Origin: Flaccisagitta enflata
Lineage: Eukaryota > Chaetognatha > Sagittoidea > Aphragmophora
Direction of reading: 5' to 3'
DNA: 64,000 bases
Assembly: GCA_965153355.1 (NCBI GenBank)
Contig: OZ231126.1
Location: 93,744,001-93,808,000 of the forward strand
Shown: in pieces, positions 11,244 through 23,426 of the stretch
Numbering within the stretch: position 1 is the first letter of the stretch
How the letters are laid out: the number at the start of each line of letters is the position of its first letter
The notes under the pieces: model-generated
The model's input: only the letters and a program-made list of their open reading frames with translations
Databases searched by the model: none
What the model was told of the DNA's origin: nothing
Program-made: the position numbers and the translations under genes

Positions 11244-11275
11244 AGAAGAAGAAGAAGAAGAAGAAGAAGAGTCAA
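11168..11275. repeat. GA then GAA microsatellite
   Basis: (GA)n to about 11240, then (GAA)n to 11272. A second purine (GAA/GAAGAG) tract lies at 11745-11835. Confidence 0.95.
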
Positions 11276-11329
11276 GAAGAAGTCCCTTTTGGTCAAAAGA
11301 AGGTACCCGATGCCCTGCCCAGTGATGGC

Positions 11330-11745
11330 AGAAGAAGTGAGTGAGAGCAGGGCAGCGGCCAAAAGGGCCGATGTCCTGTAGGACCTGAGGGTGAATTTCA
11401 TGCGTCCTGAGAAAGCATATTTAAGGGCTTTCATTGATATTCATTAGAGGTGCAGCTGTGAGGCTGGATTTAGGTCAGGTAGCTGGATTTGGTCAAGAGG
11501 CTGGATTTGAGAGTCTGAAGGCTGGTTTGAGGCTGAGAGGCTGGATTTGAGGCCTGAGAAGCTGGATTGGAGGCCTGAGAAGCTGGATTTGAGGCCTGAG
11601 GCTGGATTTGAGGCCTGAGAAGCTGCTTTGAGGCCTGAGAGCTGGATTTGCGGACTGAGAAGCTGGATGGAGGCGGACTGTGCGGACGAACGTATGGAAA
11701 TTCATCCCTGTGTCCTACAGGACATCGGCCCTTTGGGGATGCTAT
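11330..11745. repeat. Module B-like inverted ends around a minisatellite
   Basis: cagcggccaaaagggccgat followed by gtcctgtagga near 11350, and the inverse gtcctacaggacatcggccc followed by tttgggg near 11715, enclose about eight copies of a unit like ttgaggcctgagaagctgga (11465-11670). Same architecture as 8447-8938 with a different unit. Confidence 0.65.
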
Positions 11746-11999
11746 GAAGAAGAAAGAAAAGAAGAGGAAGAGGAAGATGAAGATGAAGAAGAAGAAAAAG
11801 AAGAAGAAGAAGAAGGAGAAGAAGATGAATGAGAAGGAGTGGGTAACGCTACGGAGAGACAGACGAATCGACACAGTCACGTTTGTAATCGCGTGTCCGC
11901 GACAAAAGAAAGGGAAAAGGAAAATGTCAAGGCTGGACAAACGGCTACCCAAGTCGGAAGGGCAGGGCCAGTGATGAAATAGGTTAATCAAGGTTTGGA

Positions 12000-12185
12000 G
12001 AGCTGATTCGAGGTTTGGTAGGGCAAATTTGAGCCACAGAGGGCTGATTTGATTCTTTGAGGGCAGATTTGAAGTCTGGAGGTCAGATTTGAGGCTGGGA
12101 GAGGGCTGATTTGATGCCAGGAAGGCCGATTTGAGGCCTGGAGGGCTACATTGAGGGTTGGGAGGGCAAATATGAGGCCTTGATG
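12000..12185. repeat. Degenerate minisatellite (gaggtttggagggctgattt)
   Basis: About eight loose copies of a 23-28 base unit containing gattt gaggcctgg, related in style to the unit at 11465-11670. Confidence 0.6.
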
Positions 12186-12252
12186 GCCAACCGGGGGGGG
12201 GGGACGGGGGGACGGAAGGAGGGATGGAAGGAAGGACGGATGTCAGAGAATT

Positions 12253-12253
<1 letters not shown>

Positions 12254-12306
<53 letters not shown>
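12254..12306. repeat. (GA)n microsatellite
   Basis: About 26 GA dinucleotides following a G-rich run. Confidence 0.95.
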
Positions 12307-12308
<2 letters not shown>

Positions 12309-12379
12309 GGGCGACTGAGTAGCGGAGGTAAAATTGGGTGCCACGTTTTCCCCGTTAAGTCAATCTCAGGTATTCGGGC

Positions 12380-12535
12380 GCCGTTATTGAAACTCGGCGA
12401 CCAAACGGGTGCGTTCACATTATATTAAAACAGCGACAAAACGGGAGCATTTACATTTCATTGAAATTCGTGAGCGAATGGGTGCATTCATGTTGCATTG
12501 AAACTCGGTAACCAAATGGGTGCGTTCATGTTTTG
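12380..12535. repeat. Tandem repeat of about 50 bp
   Basis: Three to four copies of a unit containing ttgaaactcggcgaccaaac and gggtgcgttca. Confidence 0.65.
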
Positions 12536-12736
12536 AGAGTGTTGTAGCTTGTCAACCCACATCACCACGCAGAATGGTGCTTAGCATTGAAGATGATAGC
12601 TGATTCACAAAGTATTGATGCTGATGTATTAAGAACTGAAAAAAGCAAATACAACTCCAATCGCAATTTATCCAAGCAGAACTGTACAGTTGATTTACAA
12701 TCTAATGGCTTCATCTTTGAACAACAATTTGTTGGA

Positions 12737-12766
12737 AAAAAGTCGAATTACGTAATTCGACTTTTT
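12737..12766. repeat. Perfect 30-bp palindrome
   Basis: AAAAAGTCGAATTAC is followed directly by its exact reverse complement, with the centre at 12751/12752. Confidence 0.9.
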
Positions 12767-12839
12767 GAAACGTTGGGGAGAAATACAATTTTCCAATTTG
12801 GATCTGAGACAATTTTTGAAAGTTGACCCGTTTTTGGGC

Positions 12840-13820
12840 TGGGATGATACTTTTTTGATATTCATAGCCAAGAAAGAGCTTATTTTTCTCTTTCAAATGG
12901 CGTCAACCAGAAGTCTCTACGATCATTAGTTTTGGCGCTTTGAAATTTTGAGTTGGTTCCTGGAACTCAGTATGAAGTTTGTAGTTAATCAAGGCGGGAT
13001 ACAGGGCCAATAAGACAGGGTCCCTCCGAAGCAAACATTTGCGTTTCAAAGAAGGTCAAAATGGAAAAAGTAAATAAATGAAAATGCAAAAAACTAGTGA
13101 ATAAAAGTGATTGAGATTGGTCAGATATAATATTTAAAAGAAAAATTTGCATTAATTTAGCAAGAGGACCAAGTTTAGCCAATAATACTTGAAAGAGATT
13201 GTTGAAAATTTCTACTTTTTTTTTGGTCACTGACAGGGGGCTGGTCGAAATTCTAAATTTGCATAGAAAATGAAAAAATGCAAAAACCAAGAACATAATT
13301 CTTTTTTTAAATCAATTACGGAGAGAACTATGTTTTTCAAAATGCAAAATTTCCCTGTGTATGGCTTTCTTAGAATTTCGACCTAAGAAAATAGAAAAAA
13401 ATGTAATCAGAAATTAACTTAAAATCATCACTTTCCTCCTCATTTGCATGTAAATTGCACATATCAAATTAAATTTAAGGTCGGATTATGATAAAATTGT
13501 ATGTGCCAAGTATCTTTGAAGAAAATTTGTCCACTAAAAGCATTCCAGCTTCATCATTGTCCTAATGATGATGCAAAAGGTATGGTGAAACACTTAATTT
13601 TCCATCAAAAATTTGCCGTCATAAGCAGTCGCTTGGGGGTTTTTCAATTTGTGTCAGCCTGTCAGTCTGCATGTATTAACATCTTTATGTGTTTCTGTTT
13701 CAAACACCATCTAGTAAAAAATCAAAAAAGATCTTTAACAGGACGTTAGAGGGTTGTTAGAGGGTTGTATGGTCAGCATTTCCTGTTGCGCCCATCAGTC
13801 TGTCCATCTATTGGTGTGCC
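12840..13820. other. Non-coding stretch
   Basis: AT-rich, no convincing exon or repeat architecture; the 82- and 103-residue open frames here show no family features. Confidence 0.5.
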
Positions 13821-13823
13821 TGT

Positions 13824-14145
13824 TAGTCTCTCCATTGGTTTGTCCATCACACCATTTCTGTGTTTTTTGACAGCGGCCTCAAAGGGGTCGATGAGCTATG
13901 CTTTCACACATATGGACCTTCTTTTCTAGGAGTTTTTGCTTCTATATCATTCTTTCATTCTCACTCATCAAACTATTTTCTGTTTTTTAGTCGCGTGCAC
14001 GCGACTCTATGACCCACTCTGTCCGTCTGTCGGTCCGTCCGTCCGTCCGTCAATCAGTCGGTCGGTGGTCACCTAGCTTTTCTTGGCTTTTCAGCTCCTG
14101 CCCACCCCCCTGCCACTTGGCTCGTGTATACGGCCTTTTTTTCTC
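13824..14145 (-). repeat. Duplicated module B end plus module A copy 6
   Basis: 13824-13920 (gttagtctctccattggttt to the cttcacacatatgg end) is repeated almost exactly at 14687-14782. 13983-14145 is a well-preserved module A end: tttttagtcgcgtgcacgcg, then ccgtctgtcggtccgtccgt units, then ctcctgcccaccccc and cggcctttttt. Confidence 0.75.
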
Positions 14146-14177
14146 ATCTTTATGATCATATTATATGTCTATATGTG

Positions 14178-14185
14178 TCTGTCTA

Positions 14186-14272
<87 letters not shown>

Positions 14273-14343
14273 CTCTCTTTCTCTCTTTTTCTCTTTTTCT
14301 CTTTTTCTCCTTTTCTCTTTTTTTCTTTTTCTCTCTTTTTCTC

Positions 14344-14385
<42 letters not shown>
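14178..14385. repeat. TCTG/TC/TTTCTC microsatellite
   Basis: (CTGT)n then (TC)n then TTTCTC-type pyrimidine repeats. It accounts for several long Ser/Leu/Phe or Arg/Glu open frames on both strands. Confidence 0.95.
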
Positions 14386-14388
<3 letters not shown>

Positions 14389-14686
14389 GCATATATTTTT
14401 TTTTTTTATTTATGTTGTTCAAACTAATTCTTTTTTCCTTCTTGCTCACATTTTTTGCTGTCTCACTATGTCTGTGTCTGTGTGTGTTTGTTCCTTTTCT
14501 ATTTTGTTTCTCTCATTTGTTTTCTCCCTTTTTTTTCTCTCATTTCTTTTTTCTATCTATCTTTTTCTCACTTTATTTATAAAACCGATATAAACCCGAC
14601 ATAAACCCGAGGATAGGTTTTAGGGTATTACGAACCCGAACCGAAACCGAGGAAAAAAACGCCATACGCAAGGCCTTAGTGCCGGT

Positions 14687-15345
14687 TAGTCTCTCCATTG
14701 GTTTGTCCATCACACTATTTCTGTGTTTTTTGACAGCGGCCTCAAAGGGGTCGATGAGCTATGCTTTCACACATATGGGGAATTTTTTCCTTCTTCTTCT
14801 TCTTTCTCCTCCTTTGTACCCCCCTCAAATCCCAGCCTCGAGGCCCAAATTTAAGATTCAAGGCCTTAATCCCAGCCTCAAGACCCAAATCTTAGCCTCA
14901 AGGCCCAAATCCTAGCCTCAAGGCCCAAATCCTAGCCTGGAGGCCCAGATCCCAGCCTTGATGCATAAATCCCATCCTTGAGGCCCTGATCCCAGCCTTA
15001 AGGCCTAAATCTGGGCTTTGAGGCTAGGATTTGGGCCTTGAGGCTTCGATTTGGGCCTCGAGGCTGGAATTCGGGCCTCAAAGCATGGATTTGGGATGGA
15101 GGAGGAGAAGGAGTAGAAGGAGAAAATTTCCCATATGAGTGAAAGTATTGGTCATTGACCCCTTCGGGACCACTGCCCTGCTTCCCCTTCAACTTCAGGC
15201 GTAACCTTCTTAGGTAGGGCACGGAAACCATTGACCATCTAACGTTTTTGCGAATATTTGGCTTTGGCCTCACTGCTCCTGCCCAAATGATCAAGAGACA
15301 TCAAATACCTTTGTCTACCTGCACACAACTAGGGTAGCCGTGTAT
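14687..15345. repeat. Module B with 20-bp minisatellite, fused to module A end
   Basis: gcggcctcaaaggggtcgat, then 14825-15090 with about 13 copies of a 20-base unit (aaatcccagcctcaaggccc or its inverse; orientation changes near 15010), then gtcattgaccccttcgggac, accattgaccatctaacg, then the module A text tgctcctgcccaaatgatca and cacacaactagggtagcc. Shows modules A and B joined in one unit. Confidence 0.7.
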
Positions 15346-15650
15346 CAAGCATTATTTAAATCATAGGACGGCGACTTGATAAGTGGCTTTGACCTGTCCG
15401 CACAGTGGGCCTTAATTGGATACGGGTTCAAAGAAATCCTCAGCAGCAGTGACTTGTATGAATAGGTGCATTTTATAGTGAAGAATTGATATTGACTCTT
15501 AAAAAAAGATTTCCCTTGAAAATTTTTGCAAAAATCACTAAAATGTGTATATTTTGTAATATACTCATATAAAGATCTAAATGATCTATCAATTTTGTAA
15601 TTCTGATTTAAGATTCATATTCCTGGTAAAATTTCCAATCATTTGATAGG

Positions 15651-16610
15651 TTTTTGTAATCTCTTACATCTTGTAGTGTCCCCAACTATGAATTAAAATA
15701 AACGGGACCCCTTTTTGTACCCAATTGTTTTAATGAATCACCAAAAATGACCATTTTTGGTGTTTTTCAGTTTTACCACGTTGCTTCAAAAGGTCATATT
15801 TCAGCCATTTTTTTGAAATATGTCCTGAAATTTTTTTTGGAACCTCCAAACATCTTATAATAGCAAAATAGAAAAAAAAAATGGGGTACCCTGACCTTTA
15901 AATATTGTTTTTAGGTCAATGAACTAAAAAAACACAAATTTTTACATGATGGTAGTTGCATTTATTAGGAACTTCCATTTCCAATTGGAAGGCATTCCAT
16001 TCATTTTTGTAGTCACAATGAAAAAAAAACTACATATTTTTCGCTTTTGGGGCCCTTTTTGGGCCTTTTTAGGTACCCCACAATAGCCCCATCATCATGA
16101 TTCCTGTTTTTATAATCTCTTACATCTTGTAGTGTCCCCAACTATGAATTAAAATAAACGGGACCCCTTTTTGTACCCAATTGTTTAAAAAAATCACAAA
16201 AAAATGACCATTTTTGGCGTTTTCCATTTTTACCACATCGCTTAAAATGGTCATATCTCAGCCATTTTTTGGAAATATGGCCTGAAATTTTTTTTGGAAC
16301 CTCCAAACATCTTATATTAGCAAAATAGAAAAAAAAATTGGGGTACCCTGACCTTTAAATATTGTTTTTAGGTCAATGAACTAAAAAAACTGATTTTTTT
16401 GGAGCAATTTTTGGTTTTTGTGGCCAAATTTTCCTATGAAGCCATTTAAGGAGGGCCACAAATTTTTGCATGATGGTAGTTGCATTTATAAGGAACTTCC
16501 ATTTCAAATTTGAAGGCATTCCAATAATTTTTTTGGCCTCAATGAAAAAAAAACTATTTATTTTTCGCATTAGGGGCCCTTTTTGGGCCTTTTTAGGTAC
16601 CCCACAATAG
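15651..16610 (+). repeat. Two direct copies of a roughly 450-500 bp unit
   Basis: Copy 1 is 15651-16090 and copy 2 is 16107-16610. Both contain ctcttacatcttgtagtgtc, aaataaacgggacccctttt, ggtaccctgacctttaaata and tttaggtaccccacaatag. Copy 2 has an extra block of about 60 bases. No coding potential. Confidence 0.85.
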
Positions 16611-16621
16611 CTATGAATTGA

Positions 16622-16850
16622 GGTAATCATAGGAAACATAGGAAATAATCGGTAATTATAGGTGATTATAGATAATTATTGGTAACCTAATGTAATTGTA
16701 GGTAATTTTAGGTAATTACAGGTAGTTGTAGGTAACTATGGGTAATTATAGGAAGATATAGGTACTTACGGTTATCTTCATTATCTGTATTACCTTAATT
16801 AGCTTAGTTACCTTTATTACCTTTATTACCCTTATTACCACGCGACTAAG
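16622..16850. repeat. TAGGTAATTA-type minisatellite
   Basis: About 15 degenerate units of 10-13 bases (ggtaattatagg), turning into ttacctttattacc. Ends in cacgcgactaagg, a module A end. Confidence 0.8.
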
Positions 16851-16859
16851 GTTTGTTGA

Positions 16860-17550
16860 CCATGTTCCCTTAATTTCTACCATCAAAAGGAGTGTAGGCA
16901 ATCACAAACTGACAAAAAAATTAGAGCTGAATTTTTTTCGCGCCGGTTTTCCCTCAATTTTGGATCGGAATGCTGGGGACAATTTTGGATCGGATTGACG
17001 AGGAATTGGAGGATGATGTCTTTCGAAAACTATTGACAGCTAATTTCCTTACCGTGTCCGTAGGTCCTTTTTTTTAAAGTCATATAAATTGGTCAAGATC
17101 AACGCCACTCCGTTCTTAAGTATTAACCAGAAAAAAACAAACAAACAAACAAACAAACAAACCAAAAAAGAAAAAAAAATGTGTATGGAACCTGCGTCTA
17201 CTACTAATTCTAACAAATCAAGTCAAGACTCCTTGTGAGTGTTTACATAGATTGTTAATGATCAGTGTAAGCATTAAACAAATGTGAACGTTCTCAAGGC
17301 AACCGCAACTTGGAAAAACGAATGCAACAAAGACGTCTTTTGTTCTTACGTTTCCATTCTCGTGATCAAGGTTCCTCTGTAACATTTGACTTTGGTCTGT
17401 AACAAGTGTTAAATCTACGCGGCAATCACCTTGCTTCGTTACACATACAGTTGAGCATCACTTGAAAGCGTGCCGAGGCACCGGGCAAAATTATACCTTG
17501 GAGTGAAGCTGCCTCACTGCCAATAAATAGTTTTTGGTGTTTTCAAACTG
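16860..17550. other. Non-coding stretch with (AAAC)n
   Basis: An (AAAC)n microsatellite lies near 17129-17162. Otherwise no gene or repeat structure seen. Confidence 0.5.
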
Positions 17551-17560
17551 CACAAACAAG

Positions 17561-18724
17561 TGACGCGGGGTCACAATATCGTTGCGGACGGGTGGGCAGG
17601 GGCATCAAATCCCCATCCACAACCCAAACCCTACTCCTTACACATACTTAAAAAGTGTCCAAACCCCTCATTATTCCACTTTCCGACTCAATCACCTCTA
17701 CGGACAGACGGACCGACGCACTGTGGGCTGCATTGTGCGCTAGGTGGCTCATTGAGGATTAACATTACATCTTTTCCATTACATTGTTCCTAATGAAATA
17801 TACAGAGTGAAAAACATTTTTCTGCACATTTTCAGATGTTATGAAACTATTTATATCCAACATTGACTCATTTCTATTGGATTAAGAGCTTAATGAGCTT
17901 AGAGTACAAAAGAAGAGAAATAAAGTGAAAAATACTGCTAAACTCTTTTATATTTAGCATTTAAATTGTCTAATGTTTTGACCAAATCTATAAAATTTTT
18001 GTCTTTGTTCAATAAGATTCCTTTATAAGGAGCTAAAAAAAAATCATTTTTTTGCTCACTTAGCTCATTTTGCTCATTTCTCTTCCAATCAAATATAGAT
18101 TTTTACTTTGATCAACATAATTACTTGTCCATTTTAGGCCAAAAAAATCGCAATTTGGACGTCGAAGGCCCGCTTGAGCCATAGCATTCTGGACTCAGGA
18201 CCCCTTGAACTACATTTTGGCATAGGTGGCTCATTGTGCGTCCTTGTGCGATTTTTTATATTTTTAGGGTAATAAACGCATGCAAATTAGGTCAAATATG
18301 TAGTAATAGTAGACTAATTTGATAGTGCTAAGAATATAAAAAATAATGATTTTTTAAATTTTTCCAGACATTTAAACATTAATGAAGGAATCCAATCCAA
18401 TATTGAAGATATTATGAGCTTTTTCTTATCTTAACAGATAATCCAAATAAATCATTGATTTTTCTTGAAATTTAGCATTTTTCGAAGTAATGTCCATTTA
18501 GGTCGACTTTTTTCACTCTAAATTGCTATAAAACCTGTCATATGGACCGGTAATGTATGCTCAAATGCTACCATGACCATTCTACTTAGTTTGAGCCATA
18601 TAGCAGAGATGAAAATTTACACCCAAATACCCAAGGAGCCATCTAGCGCAATCCGTGGCCCTTAGTGCGACGGATGGACGGACGAACAAAGCCTCTTATA
18701 GAGTTGCGTGTCCGCAACTAAAAA
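17561..18724 (+). repeat. Module A repeat, copy 7 with about 0.9 kb internal insert
   Basis: Starts tgacgcggggtcacaatatc and ggacgggtgggcagggg, reaches acggacagacggaccgacgc at 17720, is interrupted by AT-rich sequence, then resumes gacggatggacggacgaac near 18665 and ends gagttgcgtgtccgcaacta. The insert carries the text taggtggctcattg at both ends, so it may be a separate repeat. Confidence 0.6.
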
Positions 18725-18926
18725 CGCCACGGAATATCTCTTTGCAAATGGATTTTTGGGAAGTTAGAGTGCCTACTTCAAATTCTAATCAATTCATCAT
18801 ACCATTGCATTTTTCACCCATTAGTGTTTTTTATGCGGAAGCAATCCAGTACATGATTACTGCAATTTCTACAATAAACTGGACTGGCGGAAATCATGCG
18901 CTTGAATGTGTGAAAATTGAAGAAAA

Positions 18927-19349
18927 TTAGATAATTTTAAAAATAAATCCAACACGCTTAGGAGGAGGAGGAGGAGGAGGAGGAGGAGGAGGAAGAGGCG
19001 GAGTGTCGGATTGATCAGTGATAGGCGGAGGAATATTGGTAAGATCGGAATCTGGCGGAGGAGGAGGAGGAGGAGGAGGAGGAGGACGGTATCGAGCCTT
19101 CTCAAATGCATATTTAGGATAACCATTGACGGCGAGAGCCTCTTTGACTATGTCCATTTCGGCCTTTTTTAATTCATCAGTGGAAGGGATGAGTTCGGCG
19201 CGACGGGTGAGAGAATGGATGGTGGCGAATTTGTGTGCGCGTGGAGCGTGGCTGTCCCATGAAATGTATTGGTTTGTGTGCGTGGGTTTGCGGTAGACAG
19301 TAAAGTCGAGCGTGCCATTAGGATTGTGGATGATGGTGACGTCAAGCAT
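18927..19349 (-). pseudogene. Penelope-type reverse transcriptase fragment
   Basis: A 140-residue open frame starts LDVTIIHNPNGTLDFTVYRK and continues PTHTNQYISWDSHAP, HKFATIHSLTRRAELIPS and ALAVNGYPKYAFEKARY. This order (LDV....G.L...VYRKPTHT..YL..DS.HP..HK......L..RA, then NGYP) is characteristic of the C-terminal part of Penelope-like and related reverse transcriptases. The catalytic YADD-containing palm is absent, so the copy is truncated at its 5' side, exactly where module A sequence begins (about 19350). Downstream the frame runs through two GGA/TCC microsatellites giving poly-proline (18961-18992, 19057-19086) and stops at 18927, with no GIY-YIG endonuclease domain. A dead fragment by inference. 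Confidence 0.75.
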
Positions 19350-19351
19350 GG

Positions 19352-21449
19352 CGATCCTCTACAACCCGCTCTGTCGGTCGGTCAGTCAGTCCGTCGGTCA
19401 GTCGGTCGGTGATTGATAACCTTTTCTTTTGTGTAAATTTTGGTCATTTTTGGTTGCTTTTAGTCGTTTTGGTATTTTTGGTTGCTTTTAGTCGTTTTGG
19501 TCATTTTGGTCGTTTTTGGTCGTTTTGGTCATTTTGGTCATTTTGGTCGTTTTGGTCATTTTGGTCGTTTTGGTCGTTTTGGTCATTTTGGTCATTCACA
19601 ATCATTTTTAATCATTTCTAATCATTTTAATCATTTTTGATCGTTTTTGGTCATTTTAGTCCACTTTGATACGTTTTATCATTTGGCCATTTGGTGCATT
19701 TTAGTCATTTGGTCATTTTTGATCATTTTGATCATTGATCGTTTTGATCATTTTGGGTCATTTCTGGTTATTTTGATCGTTTGTCGTTTTGGTCGTTTTG
19801 GTCGTTTGAGTGCATTTTGGTCGTTTTAGTGCAATTTTGGTCATGTTTGATCAATTTTGGTCATATTTGATCATTTTGGTCATTTTGGTCATTTTGATCA
19901 ATTTTGGGTTGTTTTGGGTCATTTTGTGTTCGTTTTGGACATTTCATGGCTATTTTGATCGTTTTTGTCGTTTTTTTGGTCTTTTTATCGTTTTGGGCAT
20001 TTTGGTCATGTTGGTCATTTTGGTCATTTTTGATCAATTTTGGTCATTTGTGATCATTTTGGTCAGTTTGGGTCATCTTGGGTCGTCTTGGGTCATTTTG
20101 TGTCATTTTATGTCATTTTGGTCATTTTGGTCGTTTGGTCGTTTGGACTTTTCAGGTCATTTGAGGTCATTTTAGGTCATTTAGGTCACTTTGATCATTT
20201 TAGTCATATTTGAGTGTTTGAGTAAATGCTGGTGGATTTTGGTCGTTTTGGGTCGTTTTGGTCGTTTTGGTCATTTTGAAGGTCGTTTTTGGTCATTTTG
20301 GTCAGTTTTGTAATTTTGGTCATTTTGGTCTTTGGACATTTTGTGGATTTTTAGTGCATTTTGGTCATGTTTGGTCGTTTTGAGTAATTTTTGGTTATTT
20401 TGGCCAAATTGGTCATTCTTGGTCATTTATGGTCATCTTTGGTCATCTTTGGTCATTTTGGTCATTTTGGTCATTTTGGTCATTTTGGTCATTTTGGTCA
20501 TTTTGGTCATTTTGGTTAAAGTTGCTGGTTAAAGTCTGCTGGTTAAGTCTGCTTTGGTTGAAGTCTGCTGGTTTAAATCTGATAGTTTAAGTCTGCAAGG
20601 TCCTAATGGTTTAAATGCTGCTTTAGTTGAAATGATATTGAAGATAAGTATGGTTTTAAGTCTGGTTTAAGTCTGGTTTAAGTACGGATTAAGTCTGAAC
20701 TTTAAATGCAGTTTTAAGTCTGGTTTAAGTCTGGTTTAAGACTGGTTCATGTACGGTTATGCCGGTTTAGGTCTGGGTTAGGTCTGGTGTATGTCTGGTT
20801 TGTGTCTGGTTTTTGTTTGATTTAGATCTCTGATTTAGGTACGATTTAGGTACGGTTTTTAGTGTGGTTTTGGTCGGTTTTGGTGCGGTTTAAGTCTTGT
20901 TTGAGTCTGGTTTTGAGTCTGGTTTAGTCCTGGTTTGAGTCTGGTTTGAGTCTGGTTTGATTCTAGTTTGAGCCTGGTTTGAGCCTGGTTTGAGCCTAGT
21001 TTCGGTCGGGTTTAAGTCTGGTTTGAATCTGGTTTGAGTCTGGTTTAGTCTGGTTTGAGTCTGGTTTGAGTCTGGTTTGAGTCTGGTTTGAGTCTGGTTT
21101 TGAGTCTCTGGTTTGGAGTCTGGTTTGAGTCTGTGGTTTGAGTCTGGTTTGAGTCTGGTTTGAGTCTGGTTTGAGTCTGGTTTGAGTCTGGTTTGAGTCT
21201 GGTTTGAGTCTGGCTTAAATCTGGTTTATGTCTGGTTTATGTCTGATTTAGGTCTGGTTTAATTCTGGTTTTAGTCTGGTTTGAGTCTGGTTTGAGTACG
21301 GTTTTAATTTACGGTTTGGAGTCTGGTTTGAATTTTGTTTTTGGAGTTCTTTTAAAGTTTGATTTTCGATAAAAAGATACAATAAGGAGTCAGTTCAGTT
21401 CAGTTATTTTTGTCCTGCACGCGACTTATAGGTGTTGGCCTTGTTTTTA
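19352..21449 (-). repeat. Expanded module A copy 8 with two minisatellite arrays
   Basis: Starts tctacaacccgctctgtcgg with ggtcagtcagtccgtcgg units (the usual gtcgcg palindrome is missing at the junction with the reverse transcriptase fragment) and ends ctgcacgcgacttataggtg and ggccttgttttt. Inside are about 1.1 kb of ggtcattttggtcgttttgg units (9-10 base period, 19430-20515) and about 0.8 kb of gtctggtttga units (11-12 base period, 20520-21340). Open frames here (poly FWSFWS) are not genes. Confidence 0.8.
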
Positions 21450-23420
21450 TAAGAACGTCATTTTTTGGGCAAGCCTTCAATGTTCTTAAATTGTTAGCAG
21501 TTTCAAAGCTTGAACATTTTTAAATTGTTCTTAATTTAAACGCACTTCTTAACCTGTAATTAAGAACATTCTTTATTAGTTTAAGTTTGTTATTAGGGAG
21601 AAAATGTTAATAAAATAACAAAGCAGCATGTTTAAACATTTCAAGTGAATTAAAATCAATAAAAGTAGAAAGATACATGCTATATAAATTGAAGCATGAT
21701 TTACTGAACAGAATCTATCTATTAACAAAGAACAATTGATTAAAAAAAAGCCCAATAAAGAAATTTTCTTATATCATTAAGATTTTTAGCCTAATGTTCT
21801 TAAATTTTTAAACAAATAAAGCCTTCCAATGTTCTTAGCATGTTCTAAAATTTTTGACGATTTGAAGCCTAATGTTCTTACAAACTTGGTTCTTATAAAA
21901 GAAAATAAGTGTAGAACGGGAGAGAGAGAAAGAGAGTTTTCAGATAAACAGGGCCAGGATTTTTTACTTTCTTTCAAGCTTAAGACCTCGAACTACCTTA
22001 GGACTGCCCTAGAAATTCGCAATAGAGCCTGTTTGCCGCTCTCACAGACTCTTAAAGACAGTCGCATTAACGTGCGTCATTTCTTTCTTTCAAATAAAAA
22101 GAATTCTTTAATAAAGAGACTCTATCAATTGAGTGTACATATAAAGTCGGAGATAATAATCCGGTGTATAAATTCAGAGAAAAAAATCTAGTTCCCAGGA
22201 GGCTCACCCACACCGTCGCACGGTTGGATGCTTTCTTAATCTTCGTGTCAAAATATCTCTGCTCTTGCCTATTTCAGAATGATCTTTTTTATTTCGTTTT
22301 TTTTTCTCTCTTTTGTTTTCTTTTTGTTTGTTTTTTTCATGTTCGTCTCTTAATGGCTGAGTCATGCTGTAGTCTGTACAATGTATAATGTGACATATCC
22401 TTTCTTCATTACATTGGTTATAAAGATGTTGGCCATAAAAAATGAAAGTCCTTTAGACTATGTGAACATGATATTCAATTTTGTTTAGCCGCGATAAATC
22501 TACGATCTACATCACTGTTATGCTATCTAAATCTTCTTACATTTCCCGGTTTTCATTTCAATTTTGTTCAGATTCTTTTTTTTACAACCCTTGATTTAGG
22601 GTGTACTCTTTTTCTAAATTGGTTCTGAATTCAGACAAAAAATGGTTTAAGTACAGACGAGTAAATGACACAAGTGTTATAAGCTATTTTAATCCACCTT
22701 GACAATAAGTTGTTCTAATTTTCTAATATTTCATACCTCGGTGCATCACAAGAATTCGCTCATCCATTATCTCATGTAGATTAAGCATGAAAAAAACTTG
22801 AATTTAAAAGAATACATTAAAAGCAATTTGACTTGATGAATCCATCAAACAAATTGATGCTCAGGCCATCCCACTGTTTGGTGATTTTTTGCTAAAGATA
22901 ACGGGTCAAATATAAGAATTGTAAAAATTGTCCATATTCCTCACCCCCCATGATGTAACATTGTAACAGGACAGGACAGGACAGGATAGGATGAGTCGGA
23001 GATTCTCAGCATTGAAGTAACATAATCGACGTAAAGGTAGGTTATGATTATAATTAATTATTTTGTGGCTAATTGTAAACAGCCAAAAAGCGAATGCACC
23101 GACTGTTGGGAACCGTAGGAAATACTGTCTCTCACGGTAGTTGATCAAGTCCCAGATGGCGTCGTCGACTTCCGGTTGCGCCAATGGTCGCGTCAACGTC
23201 ACTTCCGGTTGCGTCAGTGGTCGCGTCAACGTCACTTCCGGTTGCGTCAGCGGTGCCAATTCCACCAATCTTCTAGGGACAATCAGCAGCAGTAGAATAT
23301 CGTATAAAAACTATAATACAAGGAGAGGGGGGGGAAACTGATTAACCTACAGACTAACTAGCTACTTGTTGTGTAATATGTACAGAAACTAACTCACATC
23401 AATTCAAAGGCATCTTAAGC
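21450..23420. other. Non-coding stretch
   Basis: AT-rich with repeated tgttcttaaat / atgttcttac motifs at 21460-21900, a small gacag tandem near 22968-22990, and a 30-base tandem (cacttccggttgcgtcagtg) repeated three times near 23168-23255. That tandem gives a LTQPEVTLTRP repeat on the - strand, not recognised as a protein. Confidence 0.5.
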
Positions 23421-23426
23421 AACTTA

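Noticed and set aside
14083-14593. Open frames of 114, 152 and 142 residues (Ser/Leu/Phe-rich)
   Set aside because: They are translations of TC and TTTCTC microsatellites in several frames and on both strands.
22906-23268. - strand protein with LTQPEVTLTRP repeats
   Set aside because: The repeats are explained by a 30-base tandem; no supporting splice sites or family.
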